Program-made: the position numbers and the translations under genes
The notes under the pieces: model-generated
The model's database searches: none
Told to the model about the DNA's origin: nothing
The model's input: the letters and a program-made list of their open reading frames with translations, nothing else
Shown: positions 43,830-63,802 of the stretch, piece by piece
How positions within the stretch are numbered: the first letter of the stretch is position 1
How the letters are laid out: every line of letters starts with the position of its first letter
Assembly: GCF_047663525.1 (NCBI RefSeq)
Contig: NC_092601.1
Span: 16,949,501-17,013,500 of the forward strand
Direction of reading: 5' to 3'
DNA from: Anas platyrhynchos
Taxonomy: Eukaryota > Chordata > Aves > Anseriformes > Anatidae
DNA length: 64,000 nt

Positions 43830-46800
43830 AATCTCAAAACCAGTATGTGCTTCGGACCTTCTCAGTCACAACAGCTTTTGTGTTTAGAGCAGACACTTTA
43901 GCACCACGAGGCCAATAAGTGGGTGCTCGCTGAGTGGAGAGAGCATGTAGTGCTAGAGGCCGCACGCAGCCAGCCCGCATCACGGTGGCTTTGTGCTGGG
44001 TGAGGAGAGATCTCGGCGTGCTTACAGCTGTAGGCTCATTTAGGATGGCAAAGACTTCTGAGATACCCATGGAGATCCCTGGTCCTGCCACCCAGCCAGG
44101 AGCAGGGCTGAAGCATCGCTCTGTCGCTTCCCAGTGATGTGGCCACCAAGCAACCCGCATCACATCGGTTTTCAGAGATTTTGGAGGTGAAACCAAGCTT
44201 TCTGTTGACTTCTGTGTGCTTCACCCGGGGTGAAGCTGGCAGATCTGTGCTTTTATGGCTAGTTCAGGTCCCTGTGGGCATGGTGCTCCGGCCAGCTGGG
44301 AGGTCTGAGCATGAGGAGAAAGCTCTCGCTGCTGGCAATGGGTGCGCTGCGGGTCCCAGCGGTGCCACCGGTGCAGGGCAGAGGCAGGGCTGTACGGGGA
44401 TGCTCTGCTGCTGTGATGCTCTTTAACTCCATGCCTGGGTGCGTGTGGACATCCTGGAGACAGGAGCAGGGCAGGAGGGACCCTCGACCTCTCAATACGA
44501 AGGCTCTTCCGTCTTCAGGCCCTCTCTGATGTTCTGGTGTGCAGCCACTCGCCCTAACCTGAGCTCCTTGTGGTGTTCTCCATCATCTGAGCGTCGGAGG
44601 AGCCTTGGCAGCCTCGTGTCAGGGCAGTTCCTTGTCCTTCCAGGCCAGGAGCTGGACCTACCTGAACCTCCTCTCTGGTCCCCATCCATCAGCTGCTCCC
44701 AGGCATCTCAACGCTTCTCTTTTGCTCTCACCCATCAGCCTGACGGAGTCCTCCCGGCCCACCATTGAGGAGCATGGCCAAGGCACCCAAAACTACTCAT
44801 CAGCAGCGTCTCAGCACGGTGGGAGCCCAAGTGATGGAGCCCTGGTGTGGAAGTGGTCACCGTAGCGCTGTCCTGGGCGCACCACGCTGAGCTAGCCCAT
44901 GGCCACTTACAGCACGGACTGTTGCTGGTAAAACCAGGTGTTGGTAACACATAACAGTGTTTTTTTATAGACATGGCACGGGGTTATCCTGCTTCCCTCC
45001 CAGCTGAGGTGGCCGGTGCAGCTCTCCACAGCTGCACCCTTCCCAAATTCATCTTTCTCCTGTTGAAGGGTGCGTCCGCTGGGCTTCAAAGTCCACATCT
45101 GGAAGAGCGGCTTTGTCATCAGTCATACGTGTGAGTTTTTTTTTTCCTCTCTCTGCCCGCATCTTGCACTTGACTGCAGGGAGAGGTCTGATTCCCCAGC
45201 ACAACCCCACGGTGCCCGCAGCAGCTGGGAGCCTGGCACCTCAAGGGGCAGCCACCACCAGTTAGGAGCACTCTTCGAGCTAAACCAGGGGCGCTGCCAC
45301 CTGTCTTGCAGGACCAGCAGAGATGTCAGTGCTGTGGCCCAGGGTCATCTGAAATTAGGCTGTGTCTTGGTGGGAAAGCGACTACCCACTGCCTACAGCT
45401 CGTACGCCTTCCTGCCTGTGTCAGGAGATGGCTGCCTGGCCGAGGTGCCTCTCCGGCTCCTTTCCAATGTCACTTGTCCAACTCTCAGTGAAGACAACCT
45501 TTGGATTTCGTCTCTGGCTGCCCCAGGTTTGGTCGGGTTGTGCTTTGCTCTCAGGTTGTTTTCACGCCCTGCGATCTCCTGGGACGAGGAGCAAGGATGG
45601 TGCACGGCCTCGTCTCTGTCACTGCTGTCCCTTTCCAAGGCTCTGCTGGATGCAGGAGGACGCACTCCTCCTCCTCCTCCTCTTCTCTCAAGAAGTGTGG
45701 TGGGACTTTGTCCTTCTCAGCCAACCGAGCAGAACTTGCTGGGCTCCATTTCACCACGTGGACTCTGACCGTTCTTGTGTGCCCTAGGAAAATCTTTGCT
45801 GGCTTCAGTATTTTAACCATGAGGACTAAGAGTTATGGACCTTGCTATCCAGCTGCATTTGCCTGTCGGTGGTGTGGAGGACGCAGGATGGACCCTTTCC
45901 AAACCAGTTCATGCCACTGAGCACCTTGAGACTCCCCAAAGAGGGTCACTTTCTTCTGTGCACCTGATCACACCCAAAAACCCTCTCCTGCAGCTTAGCA
46001 TCCTGCCTTGGGGCTAGGTATTGAGCTGAGGAAGAGTATTTCCTTGCTTCGCTGCTTTGATCCCTATTTCTGGACATAGAGAATGGTTTGGAAATGTGGC
46101 GATGTGACCCAGAGCGTGGCCAGGCAGGAGGGATGGTGGTCAGTGTGGGGAAGCTGATGGCAAGTGGGGACCATTCCTGGACTTTGGCTCAGCATGTGGA
46201 AACACATTAATACGATTTGGAAAAAAAACAGGCAAAGTGGGGCAAAAAGGTGCTGCAAGGTGCAAGCACTTGGGCAGAGGGCTGCGGGAAGGCAGAATGT
46301 GATGCGGTGGCCGTGCAAGCTGAATTGCTCTGTGTAGAGATGCTAAGAGGCGTTCTTCCTTTTTATACACACATAAAAACATTTGGAGTAACCCAACAGT
46401 GTCAGGTGGCAGGAGGACAGCAGTGGGAGCGCCGTGTGACGGAGGGAGGGGAGGCACCAGCCTCCGACGACTCTTTTTGTGCTTATAGCAATGCCTAACA
46501 AGCCAAATCAATTAGTTTTATCGCTTAATTTTGTGGCTTTAAAATATCTATCCCTAAGCAAAGGGCTCTTTTATGAACGTACTGGTGGTGGGCTTCGGTG
46601 CTGTACATTTCGGGAGCAGCCGTCTCCCACTGGGGAGTTTAAATAAATACAAAATAAAGGAGAATGCTGCGAGGGTCAGAGGCTGAGAAGTGGCCTCGTG
46701 GTGTCCTCGGGATCCACTTCACTCTCCGGGACAGCACTTCAGGGGATGGGAACGCTGTGTACAAGTGCTTGTGGCGGGAGCTGAGCTCTGGAGGTCACGG

Positions 46801-49690
46801 AGAAGAGGAAGAGGAAGGGGAGGAGGAGGAAGAATGCATATAGACAGGGCTTCTGACTGGATGCTGCAGGCTGTGCTCCAGGTTTCGGTCTTTATTTGCT
46901 GTGTGGCAACTACCAAAGCATCTCCCCGAAGCAGGGGGCAGTTCGTTACCTGCCTTCCCGTTAACAAGAGAGGACCAGAGGCACCAACAACAGCCAAAAA
47001 TGGGGTTATTTCTGCAGAGCGCAGTGCTTTGCTGAAAAGAAACAAAAAAGATAATCAAGAAAGATCGTTTTGCTGGTAGTGACGTTCCTTAGTTAGCCTA
47101 TTTCTTCCTGCTCCAGGCTTCATCCATCCTCTGAAGTAAATCAGTGGCCACGTAAATGAGAACAGGGAGCGGTGGGCGCGCTCCCCGCTTGCGCCCGCAG
47201 TGCCACGCGTGCCGTGCAAGCTGCTGCTGCCTTCTGCACAACGCTGCTCATAGCACCAAGTGTGAGGGCTAGGAAAAATGCAGCAAAGCTGCAGGGCTGG
47301 GCAGCTTGGAACTGGCTACCCGGCCTTTTTCTTTGCCTTTTTTTGCAAAAAAAATTCCCACCCTTTGCACCGTCTTCCCCCAAACCGGTCTTTTTCTATG
47401 TGACCTTCCCTTTGCCCACCTATAAAATAAGCAAACGGCGTTACTTTGAAACTAGACTAGCGTGTGGCTTTGCAAACCAGAAAAAATAAAAAAATCTGTT
47501 TGCTTTCAGTAACAGAGGGTGACAGGAATGCGTTCGTGGTGTCCCCTCCCTCCTGTAACACCGCCTCACGTTTGCACCAGCCCTGTGCTCGCCTGGACTG
47601 CCACCAGACTGCTGCATTTTTTCGTGGTTCAGATGCAGGACGTAGGTTGTTGTGAACACTTAAGCACACGCACACTCGGCGTAGCTTGCCTTTCCTCTGC
47701 GACCTTTTCGATTTTTTTTTTTTTTTTAAAAAAAAAAAAGCTTTGTTATTCTCTTTTAAACAGAAGTAATTTAAAACCTGTATAGTATTCCAGGCACGCC
47801 ATGTAAATATTTATTACTCAGAACTTAGTGGAGGGTTCTCTTTTTGTGACTACGTCGTGGTTTTGGTTTTTAACTCTTGTTCTAACACCGCCGTCCCGCC
47901 GGGGGGGCTGGAAGAGGCGTGTTGGGTGCGATGTGCCCACCCCACCCTGCCTGCCCGGAGAGACTCTTTGCTTTTGAGGACTGTTATAAATATCTTTTCC
48001 AACGTTTTCTGCTGACCTGTACCTTTAGTTTTGACGATACGTGTCCAAAGATTGTGTACAGCCTGTTTGAGACCTGTAACCTTCCTGCGCTATAAACTTT
48101 TCTTTTTTCCATTCGGAGCACTCGGTGAGCTTGTATTTGACGGTGGCACCAACACCGTGCGTGTGCCAGCGGCCAGCTGGAGGACCAGTGAGTGCCGTGC
48201 GGTGCAGCCTGAGGACTGTGCATTAAGGCACTGGTGCTGTTTTTGGGTGCTCGGTGAGGTGCCGTGGGGTGGACAGACCCCCACGTACCCCTGTGCAGAC
48301 ACACAGCCTGCAACGGGCTGGAAGCGCACGCTACCTTGCAGCAATTTTAAGCCAAATGCTTAAAGCCGAATGTGATTTTAAGTCAAATTGAGTTCCCACG
48401 GAGCACAAACCCTTTCTGACCTAGGGATGCAGAAGTGCAGGGGCAGAATGGGGTAGGGTGGGGTGGCTGGCCCCACTGCAGCTGCACTTTGAGACTACTG
48501 AAAGGAACCCAGGGTGTGGGAGCTGCTCGCAGGAACCAGATAAGCCAGTCAAGTTGGTAGCGACCTGAGCTAAGCCAGCTGGCCATGAACTGGTGAATAA
48601 TTAGTGCAATTACCAACAATTATTTTCTCATTCTTCCTGCTTGCTTCGCACGCTGATTGTGTGCAGGATGTGAGGAGAACACTAACGCTTTGTTCTAAAC
48701 TAGAGAGAGCAAAGTATGTCGTAAATACTAAAGGTGATGGAAGGTAGGCGAGAGATAAGAGCGCTTGGTCTTTGACCCACGCGCACCTCCTGGGACCTGG
48801 TGTTCTGGATGGCTCCAGATTTTAAGGGATCGTTTATTCGGAGGGATAAAGTTTTTAGGGAGAGAGAAGGGGACGCTGCAAGTCTTTGGGTGGTAACAGA
48901 AGTGGCAGTGGCCGTTCACGGTCAGTACTAGCGGTCGGTCCTTCCACTGACCTGATCAGAAGTGAAGGCTGCCCTCAGCTGTGCTCCAGCACACCTTCAG
49001 CCCCCAAAAAGCAGCCTGAGGGGACGCACACACCACGCTCCACCGCCTGCACTCGGGGTCCTCTGCCCTCCTCCTGGAAATGACAAAAAGGGTTTGTGGC
49101 CCCAAAAGCAGGAGCTGAGCACACAGTACATTTTCCAGGCGCAGCAGCCAGCTCGCCGCCTCCAACCTGCGTTTGGCTGAGCAGCAGCGACCCTGGCGCT
49201 TGCAAGAAGCCCCCGTGCAGTTGGGGATGCTGCAGCCACAGCGCTGCTGGAAAACTCCGCGGCTCAAGGCCAGCAATGGTCACAGCAGGAGGCAGGGAAG
49301 CACGGCTGTGCTGAAGCCCCGTCCGTCTGCAGGTCCGAAGGGCCTCTCTCCAGGGGCATTTCTTGCATGAGATCCATCCAGGAAACGAGACATCGCACGC
49401 GATTAATTCCCCTCTGCTACAGGGGGGTGGATGTGTGCTTGAGGCTCCTGCTTCTCAGTGTGCGTGAGTCCCCCTCTGCTTCTCTCCTCTCTTCCACCCC
49501 AGTTTATTTCATTGCTTTTTTTAAGAGCCACTGCTCCTGGTAACTTCACTGTAATAGAAACGTCACTTTTTTTTTTGTCACTGTATTTATTCCTTACAAA
49601 ATCTCGTGTGTCGTGCTAGGTTCCCATGGATGTAGCTGATCATTTTAATTTTGTAAATATAACTACCTAACTTTACATAAACGATATCGT

Positions 49691-49696
49691 AATAAA
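49691..49696 (+). terminator. MPRIP: Candidate distal polyadenylation signal of MPRIP
   Basis: AATAAA followed 25-50 bases later by a GT-rich stretch (CTGTGTCGTGAGGTGTTTG), the arrangement expected of a cleavage site. It gives a 3' untranslated region of about 7 kb. Confidence 0.55.
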
Positions 49697-49715
49697 CTAT
49701 TTTTGCACCACCCTT

Positions 49716-51723
49716 CGCATGCTGTGTCGTGAGGTGTTTGTTTCAGCAGGGACACTGCTACAGAAAGAAAGAAGCAGAGGACAGAGCTTGAGCACACTTC
49801 GCTTTTATAGTCATACTTCACAAACCAAATGCAACAGGTATCATTTGAATAACAATAAAATGTTTAAACTAGCATAAATATAACGCTGTTTAACTGGATT
49901 TACTACAGAATGAACTTTTTCAGCTTCTTCCTAGCCGCTACACCGGAGATAATAGCCACACATGGATTTTTCCCCAGAACCATGCCTACTTTCTCAAACA
50001 GAACAGGGCAAATCTGCAATCTGTAGCTGTTATTCCACATACACTAAATAACACATAAGGATCTTCTGGCATTTTCAATTATTTGAATCTTTAAATCAAC
50101 CAACCCACAAGAACTGGAGTACAAAAAAAAATATCAAAATGATGTTGACCTTGTGTGAGAGAATGGCGTATTTAGCCCCGCCAGTCCCAGCTGTACTGTT
50201 TATAGAAGGTTAAGACCCTTTTTCATTTTGAGAGATTTCAAATCACTTTATATTCCGTATAAAGTAGTTCTTACACAGACAGTTGAATACCCAGAGTTTG
50301 GAAATTTATCCCAAGTTTCCACCCACCTTTGTTTCCCCTTAAATTCTAGGGAGGGAGATTGTTCAGCCTCAAGCTGGGACAGTACGTTTAGACTGGCAGG
50401 ATTTGCAGGGAGCAGTTTAACCTCTTACTAGACCAGCTAATACAGTCAGATTAAAACACAGATGTTTCAGATTTGGATGGTCAAACACAGACGTTTTATT
50501 CCCACCACTTTCAATGGTCTAACAAAAGACAAACCCTCTCTCTAGAAATTATCTCTCCAATTAGGCCGCCTCATCCCCAGCAGACAGCTGATTTTCTGCT
50601 CCCTCTGCTGGCAAGGGCTCAGAGCATCCTCCCCAACCTGCCCTTGGTTCATCTCCAGGACAGTGACAGCAAAACTCTAAATGCAACGGGAACCGAAGAC
50701 TACATAAAGGTGCAAGTTCTGCTGACTGCAAATAAGCTCTTCGTTTTATGCGCTAGAGATAAAATAGAAAAGTTAACGAAAAAAGAAGAAAATCACCATC
50801 ATCCTGCTGTGGATGGCTGCTGGGCAGGCCCGCGGTGGTCTCAGCAGCACTCTAACCTGGCCCTGCTGTCCCCAGGGCTCACCTTGCCTTCCTCTCGCTG
50901 CTCCCTCCTCATCCTCTGCCCTGCTGCTGCCAACACCAGTGGCCACGGTCACCGAGCCAGAGCAGGACACCGTGTCCTGCCACCTGCATGGACAGGGCTT
51001 CCCTCCGCCTCTCCTCTCTGAAGCCGGTGACCCACCTGCAGCTGTGTTTGCTTTTAGGACAGGACTGGCTGCTCCCGCAGAGCAGTTTCTCTCCGTTTGT
51101 GCCGGAGGCTCCTTGCTTGCTGGAAGATGAGCTGACCTTGGGATCTGCTCTCACACATTTACACTCTACTTAATCTTAAACCAGAGCAAACACATACACA
51201 GGCAAAACTATTTCCCAGATTCCCTTTCACAAACTTTCAACAATTAATGTCAACGAAAGAAATGCAACCGAGGTGCTCACTCTCTCTGTACAAGCCCCAG
51301 CTTTGCTACAGCCCTCTGGACCCTTCCTCCAGTTACCAACACAGGGGAGATGTTGGGGTAAAGCTGGTAAAACTCCATCCTGCGGTGTGACGAGTTGAAA
51401 AACACCCATCTCACTGCTCAGGTCCCCAGTATGGTACAAATGCCATCTCACCTGCCCCAGGGCACAGCACGGAGCCTGTCTGAAGCTTTAAGCTCCGTGG
51501 ACTGAGCCCGGCTGCAGCTCTCCTCACAGAACAACTCACCATCAGCTGGGTCACTCCTGCTAACGTAGCACACGAGGGACCTGTGGCACTTTAGGGTAGA
51601 GAGCACTTCACTTCTGGAGGAGCCTAACTAAATTACAACCAGATGGGGAATACAATGCCTAGCCACAATAACCCCCTGAATGCCATCTGCTCAATACTCC
51701 TCCAGCCCAGGGAAGCGGCTCAA
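49716..51723 (-). other. MPRIP-PLD6 convergent intergenic and PLD6 3' UTR
   Basis: The two genes point toward each other. Reading the minus strand from the PLD6 stop, the first convincing polyadenylation signal away from the stop is at 50495-50500. Between that and the MPRIP signal, about 0.8 kb has no recognisable feature. The open frame at 50473-51021 on the plus strand has no recognisable homology. Confidence 0.55.
50495..50500 (-). terminator. PLD6: Candidate PLD6 polyadenylation signal
   Basis: TTTATT on the plus strand is AATAAA on the minus strand, 1.2 kb after the PLD6 stop, with a TG-rich stretch (GTCTGTGTTTG) just downstream. Confidence 0.5.
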
Positions 51724-51965
51724 TCATTTATTTTCTTTGGAAAAAAACATGTACTTGAGGGGATCGTAGAATTCCCAAATCCTTTCGAACTCCTCCAGGA
51801 AAGGCTGCACGTACTCGGCGTCCTCCATGATCAGGATGTTCTCCCGGTTGTTCTGGATCGCCTCCGTGGTCCAGTTGAGGGAGCCCGTGATGACCATCTT
51901 CCTGTCCACGATGGCGAACTTGTGGTGCATGAAGCCGCTCTCCTGGTCGTGCCGCACCTGGATCC
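51724..51965 (-). CDS. PLD6: PLD6 exon 2 (HKD motif and C-terminus)
   Basis: Acceptor TTTTTGTAG. It encodes [60 protein letters not shown] and [19 protein letters not shown], then TGA. The last codons plus stop read AATAAATGA, so a polyadenylation hexamer overlaps the stop. Confidence 0.95.
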
Positions 51966-52493
51966 CTACAAAAACACAACGGGGAACGGCTGACGGCCAC
52001 CAAAGCTCCCTCAGCAGGGCCGCCAGGGCGGCTCCGAGCACACGGCGGGGCCGTGCGAGGCCTCGATGCCCCGCGCCTCACCGGCGTGCCGGAGGAGGCC
52101 GATCTGTGAGCCCTTCAGCGCCATGTACTGCGCGTCCGTCACCACGCGCACCCTCACGCCGCGGCGGTGCAGGAGGCGGACGGCCCGGCCGAGCTGAGGG
52201 CTGGAGAAGGCGAAAAGGCAGAGCTCGAGGGAGCGGCGGGCGGACAGGAGGTGCCGCAGCAGGCGGCTGAAGGCGCAGTCGCCGCGAGGCAGCGGGCAGG
52301 GACAGGGGACCGGCGTGTTGTCGGGGCTCTCCGCCTCAGCCAGCAGCGCCTCGGTGCAGCTGGGTTTGGAGGGGAAGAAGAGCACCTCGCGCACCGGCCG
52401 CCGCCTCCGGGCCACCAGCACCTCCAGGGCCAGGCCCAGTGCCGCCAGGGCCGCCAGCACCAGGCCTGGCCGCCGTGTCCCCGCCGCCCACAT
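51724..52493 (-). CDS. PLD6: PLD6, mitochondrial cardiolipin hydrolase / Zucchini endonuclease (two exons, 217 aa)
   Basis: PLD6 is a single-HKD phospholipase-D-family enzyme of the outer mitochondrial membrane. It is known as an endonuclease that shapes piRNA 5' ends and as a cardiolipin hydrolase making phosphatidic acid; it works as a homodimer. Exon 1 (52082-52493) and exon 2 (51724-51965) join within a Gly codon. Residues about 10-28 form a membrane anchor ([18 protein letters not shown]) followed by RRRR. Next come [10 protein letters not shown], a Cys-rich loop (Cys46, Cys64, Cys66), [40 protein letters not shown], and the catalytic HxKxxxxD at His151-Lys153-Asp158 (HHKFAIVD) with GSLNWTT. 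The His that completes the zinc site in mammals is Arg70 here. The protein is shorter than human (252) because the C-terminal extension is absent. It lies tail-to-tail with MPRIP and head-to-tail with FLCN. Confidence 0.95.
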
Positions 52494-52520
52494 CGCTCCC
52501 TCGGTGCTTGCTCAGCTCTG
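52000..52520 (-). promoter_or_regulatory. PLD6: PLD6 CpG island / promoter region
   Basis: Dense CpG over exon 1 and its 5' flank, standing out from AT-rich surroundings. No TATA box seen. The transcription start is not determined. Confidence 0.55.
52082..52493 (-). CDS. PLD6: PLD6 exon 1 (start codon, membrane anchor, Cys loop, first half of catalytic fold)
   Basis: The first in-frame ATG (52491-52493) opens [11 protein letters not shown] and directly precedes the hydrophobic anchor. The exon ends at the donor GTGAGG after the first base of the Gly138 codon; 137 codons plus one base. It is strongly CpG-rich and probably part of the promoter CpG island. Confidence 0.94.
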
Positions 52521-54059
52521 GGGGTGGTGTGGGCCCTGCTGGACGCCCCCAGAAGCAGCCCCAAGCAGCCTGGTGTCCTTGTCTGGTGTCCTTGAAACTA
52601 AGCTCCCCCTCAGGCCACACAGCTGAGGCCCAACCCAAGCTCCAGCTGCCTGCACCAATATTTTTTCCCCCCTTAGGCTGCTGTGAGGTGGTTGAGGGGA
52701 ATCAAAGCACAAACAGCACAAAAAAGCTTTGGGTGTCAGCGAGGCCTTTGTCATTTCATTGTTTCTGGGCAAGGGAAGTGTGTTAGGACCAGGAGAGGTC
52801 CTGCTTCTGAGGGTTTGCCTTCAGGGGGTGGTGCTCGAAGGGGAGGAGGGTGCTGAGAGGTGGCCTTCTCCACTAATTAAGTTCACAAAGAGCGCTGTGC
52901 ACGTTCCAGTTCCCACTGACAGAGAGATGAGTGCCCGTGGCCTAAGCCGTGAGCTGCAGGAACTTGCCCAGGCACTCAGCTGGGTAATCCCCGTGCAGAT
53001 CTGTCATGGCAGGCACGCACCTCTGCTCCTATGCAAAGCAGGAGCCTGGGGTTCACAGGCTCCACAGACTGCCCCCTTCCTTCCTGGGGATATTTTATGA
53101 GTGTTTTTATGAGTGTGAAGTCAGTGGGTTCCAGACCCCGGCTCACACACAGTACATTACTCAGAGAGGCTGTGGTTGTGTCTGTGATACTGCCCCGTTT
53201 CACAGCAGCAGAATGATGGACGTCACCTACCACTCGCATTGTACTGCCCTGGATGTAAAGCATAAAACCTCAAGCTTGACCTTATTATCACCCTTTTGCC
53301 GTTTCAGAAACAGCCACGCTTCTGTTTAGGAACTTCAATCAGGTATTAATGCACGTTCGCTAGAACAAGCTATTTTTTAAGGAACAGAAGCAGTTCGGCA
53401 GCCAGGAAGGCCTAAATGCCAAATAATGTCTCACCTGTTACAGTATGTAACTCTGATTTGTAGCTGCATAGTTTTAACTTGGAAAAATAAAAAATACTGG
53501 ATCACATGTAAGGTAGCCTCAAGAACAAGCACCAACCTAGCACTTGAAATCCCAATCTTTTGTAATTACTTCTGTCAGTTTTATTTCCTTATTTGTGAAT
53601 TTTTCATCTTTATTTTTCCCTCAAGGACTAGATCCAGCACATAAGCAGCAAGATGTATAATTCAGAGCTTCCTTCCCTGTGGATAGAACCGGAGCACCTC
53701 TTTTCCCTTGTTTCCTTATTGCGGGTTGAGAAATGCAAGCTTTGTTGTGAACCTTGAAATTAAACACCTTTCTTCCAAGTAGGTTTGCTGTTTGAGCATC
53801 CCGTGGTTATGTCCAGTCAAGCATTTTTAATCAATGTATCAGTATGTCTTGCTCAAAATATATTTAAAAAAAACAAACAAAACACACAAATGCCTACAAA
53901 GTTAAGAGGAAAAGACCTGTTAAAAGTGCTGTACATTAGATTCGGGCTAAGAGATGCAGGAACGATCTTGTGGATGAATTGTTCATCTTCTGGATGCTGC
54001 TTCTCCCACCCCAATACACACACACAAATCAACACAAAATTAGGCTTTGTCCATTTTAC

Positions 54060-54185
54060 AAAAATAGCTCTTACTGAGATTTAATGCTTGTCTCCATTTT
54101 ACAGATGTTACAGACAAAAGCAACCTGCATATTTTATACATAAGAACAGAACTCGTGACAAGTTCAAACACCCCCCTCTGAGCTT
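54060..54185 (+). repeat. MIR-like ancient SINE fragment
   Basis: TCTCCATTTTACAGATGTTA followed by ACAGA, and later AGAACAGAACTCGTGACAAG and TTCAAAC, follow the MIR order (ccattttacagatgaggaaac ... gcagaactgggattcaaac). Diverged; approximate limits. Confidence 0.45.
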
Positions 54186-55094
54186 GATTCTTGTTTGAAT
54201 GAGTGTAGTAGGTCACCTGGGTAAAAGCTGCTTCTAGCTTGTTAAAAACATTTATAGTAATGTCAAGTTTTCCCAACAATGATTGAGGAAAAAAAACATG
54301 ACTTCACAACAGAAACAGTAATTCCTTACAATACAATTAAAGAATGTCCATTTAGTTAATTAAAAAATGCACCAATGTTGTCTTGAACTATTAAGCATTC
54401 AAAATAGCTACTATAGAATTATATAAGAATGGAGCACCTACAGGTTGGATCTTTTCGGCTTAATTAGGAAGCTAGAAAACTATATCTGAGGACAGAACAC
54501 CAGAGACCTTACCCTGGAGAGGTTAACTTCATTACTTGGAAGTTTTGCAACACAGGCAAAACAAGGCAAGTATTTCACCCTCTAGAGAGGCAAGCAGACT
54601 GCATTTTGAGACTTCTTGTATTACAGTTCTCCCTCCCAGACACGATTCCCAAAGCAAATGCTGAAAATGTCTCAAGTTAAGATATAAATAAATTAAAGCG
54701 GAGTGACGTGACTCCAACAGGATACTCCTGACTTAACGCTACAGCAGAAAATAGTCTCTTTGTAAATCTGAACGTGAAGTGGTTTTAAATAATTTACACG
54801 TGATCCATACCCTGTGACATGTCACTTATTTTTGGTTCTTTTCTCTCAGACATTTAGGAGACTTAAGTGAGATTCGGAGAGATAAGCTACATCCGTTCCC
54901 AGGAGTTCTGGATGCTGCCACAGGTATCTGAGTCTTGCCAATGAAATCTAAAATTGATTAAGCACCATAATACTTTAGGATGACAGCACAGGATTTCAAA
55001 TAATTCCCGCTGATTCTTTGAAAGTTGCTGTATTTTAGTCTTGAGTGTGCAGGTCTAGATTTAGAGTTGAGTTTCAGGACAGACAGCAGCAATA

Positions 55095-55100
55095 TTTATT
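55095..55100 (-). terminator. FLCN: Candidate proximal polyadenylation signal of FLCN
   Basis: AATAAA on the minus strand, 186 bases past the FLCN stop, with a TG-rich stretch (TGCTGCTGTCTGT) immediately downstream. Confidence 0.45.
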
Positions 55101-55285
55101 AGCACTTATTAGTCCAGTCTCACAGCAATTAGAAAAGACTCAAGTCACTCTTCAAGTTAGTTTTAGGACCACAAGAATAGTGATGAAATTTCACTATCCA
55201 CCTAACACACATGCTGCAGGCTCAGCAGAGGTAACTTGGGGTTCCCTGCAGTTATCTGAAGGCAGCAAGTGAGGTTGGGCACCCT

Positions 55286-62773
<7,488 letters not shown>

Positions 62774-63000
62774 AGTGAGAGCGCGGCGCGTCCGTCAAGG
62801 CCTCCTGCGGATAAAGGAGAAAACAGACGACATCAGCACGGAGAACAAGCCTCGAACCCTCCTCAGCTGGGCGAAACCCTGCTGTGCATCCCCCTGAGGG
62901 GCGGCTCAGCCAAAGGGAGAGGCCCAACCCTACATGGGGGGGCTCTGATACCTCAGGCTTTGATGGGGGGAGAGCGAAGCGGCCTCGCCTCGCCTGGGCG

Positions 63001-63106
63001 CCTCAGGGGGGACCCCGGGTACCTCAGGGGGGGCCCCGGGCGCCTCAGGGGGGACCCCAGGTACCTCAGGGGAGGCCCCAGGCGCCTCAGGGGGAGGCCA
63101 GTGCCA
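63001..63106. repeat. 21-bp minisatellite, five copies
   Basis: CCTCAGGGG starts recur at 63001, 63022, 63043, 63064 and 63085, an exact 21-base period. The last two copies have small changes. It lies between the FLCN coding exon and the island core, probably in a 5' intron. Confidence 0.93.
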
Positions 63107-63802
63107 GGCCCACCCGCCCTCCCCACACCGCGACGGTGCCGAGGCCCCTCGGGCTGCAGCCCCCCAACTCCCTCACGCCTCAGGGCTCGGCCCCGGTCCC
63201 CCCTCAGCGGCCCCGGCCCCGTTCCGACCCCTTCCCGGTCCCCCCCCCCAGGCCCCGCTCACCGCGGCCGCGGCCCCCCCGGCGCGTCCCGTGGCTGCGG
63301 GCAGCTGACAGCCGCGGCCCCGCCGGGCTGTACCATCCGCACCCACCGCCGGGGGGGGTGAGGTTATAGTTGGAGGTCACTTCTCGGCTGCTCGCTCGCC
63401 GCCCAGCAGGAGAAGGAGGAAGAACGGAGAGAACGGTGGTGCTGAGACGGCGCCCAGGCGGTGTCCTCACGCCGCAGCCCCGCTGGTGACAAGCGACGCC
63501 GCCGCGTCCCCCCCCGCGCCCCGCCGTCATGGTTCAGGCGACGCCTTCGGCCCGCAGCCGCCCTCTGCACAGGGCTGGGCGGAACCATTACCTCAGAGGG
63601 TGCGGGGGGGGGCTTGAAACTCCAAAACACGTCTCCTTCTTTTTACTCGCTGAGCCTCGCGCTGTTATCACACGGTGAAGAGAAGACATCAGTGATAGAC
63701 CTCCAGGAGCCGGGACAGGTCGAGGAGACTGCGAACCCACAGCCGGAGGGGGCCCCGCTCCCCCTCTCCTACCCCCGAAAAATGGTGCGGCCCACAGGGC
63801 GG

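Larger units (their letters stand above)
42726..49715 (+). other. MPRIP long 3' untranslated region (candidate extent)
   Basis: No further coding exon follows. The sequence has 3'-UTR character: long U/GU tracts (42970-43035), a TTTT..AAAA stretch near 47709-47740, and several polyadenylation signals (43824, 46642, 46653, 47485, 49691). A diverged CR1-like patch may lie at about 44030-44070. How far transcription runs cannot be decided from sequence; 49.7 kb is the most distal good signal before the convergent PLD6 3' end. Confidence 0.5.
52494..55285 (-). other. PLD6-FLCN intergenic, including FLCN 3' UTR
   Basis: The PLD6-proximal 150 bases are GC-rich 5' flank; the rest becomes AT-rich. 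FLCN 3'-UTR signals on the minus strand are at 55095-55100 (proximal) and 53609-53614 or 53580-53585 (distal candidates). A MIR-like fragment lies near 54060-54185. No coding exon recognised. Confidence 0.55.

Noticed and set aside
44030..44070. CR1-like patch in the MPRIP 3' region
   Set aside because: CTCATTTAGGATGGCAAAGA resembles a minus-oriented CR1 tail but the match is short and the flanks do not continue it; not firm enough to annotate.
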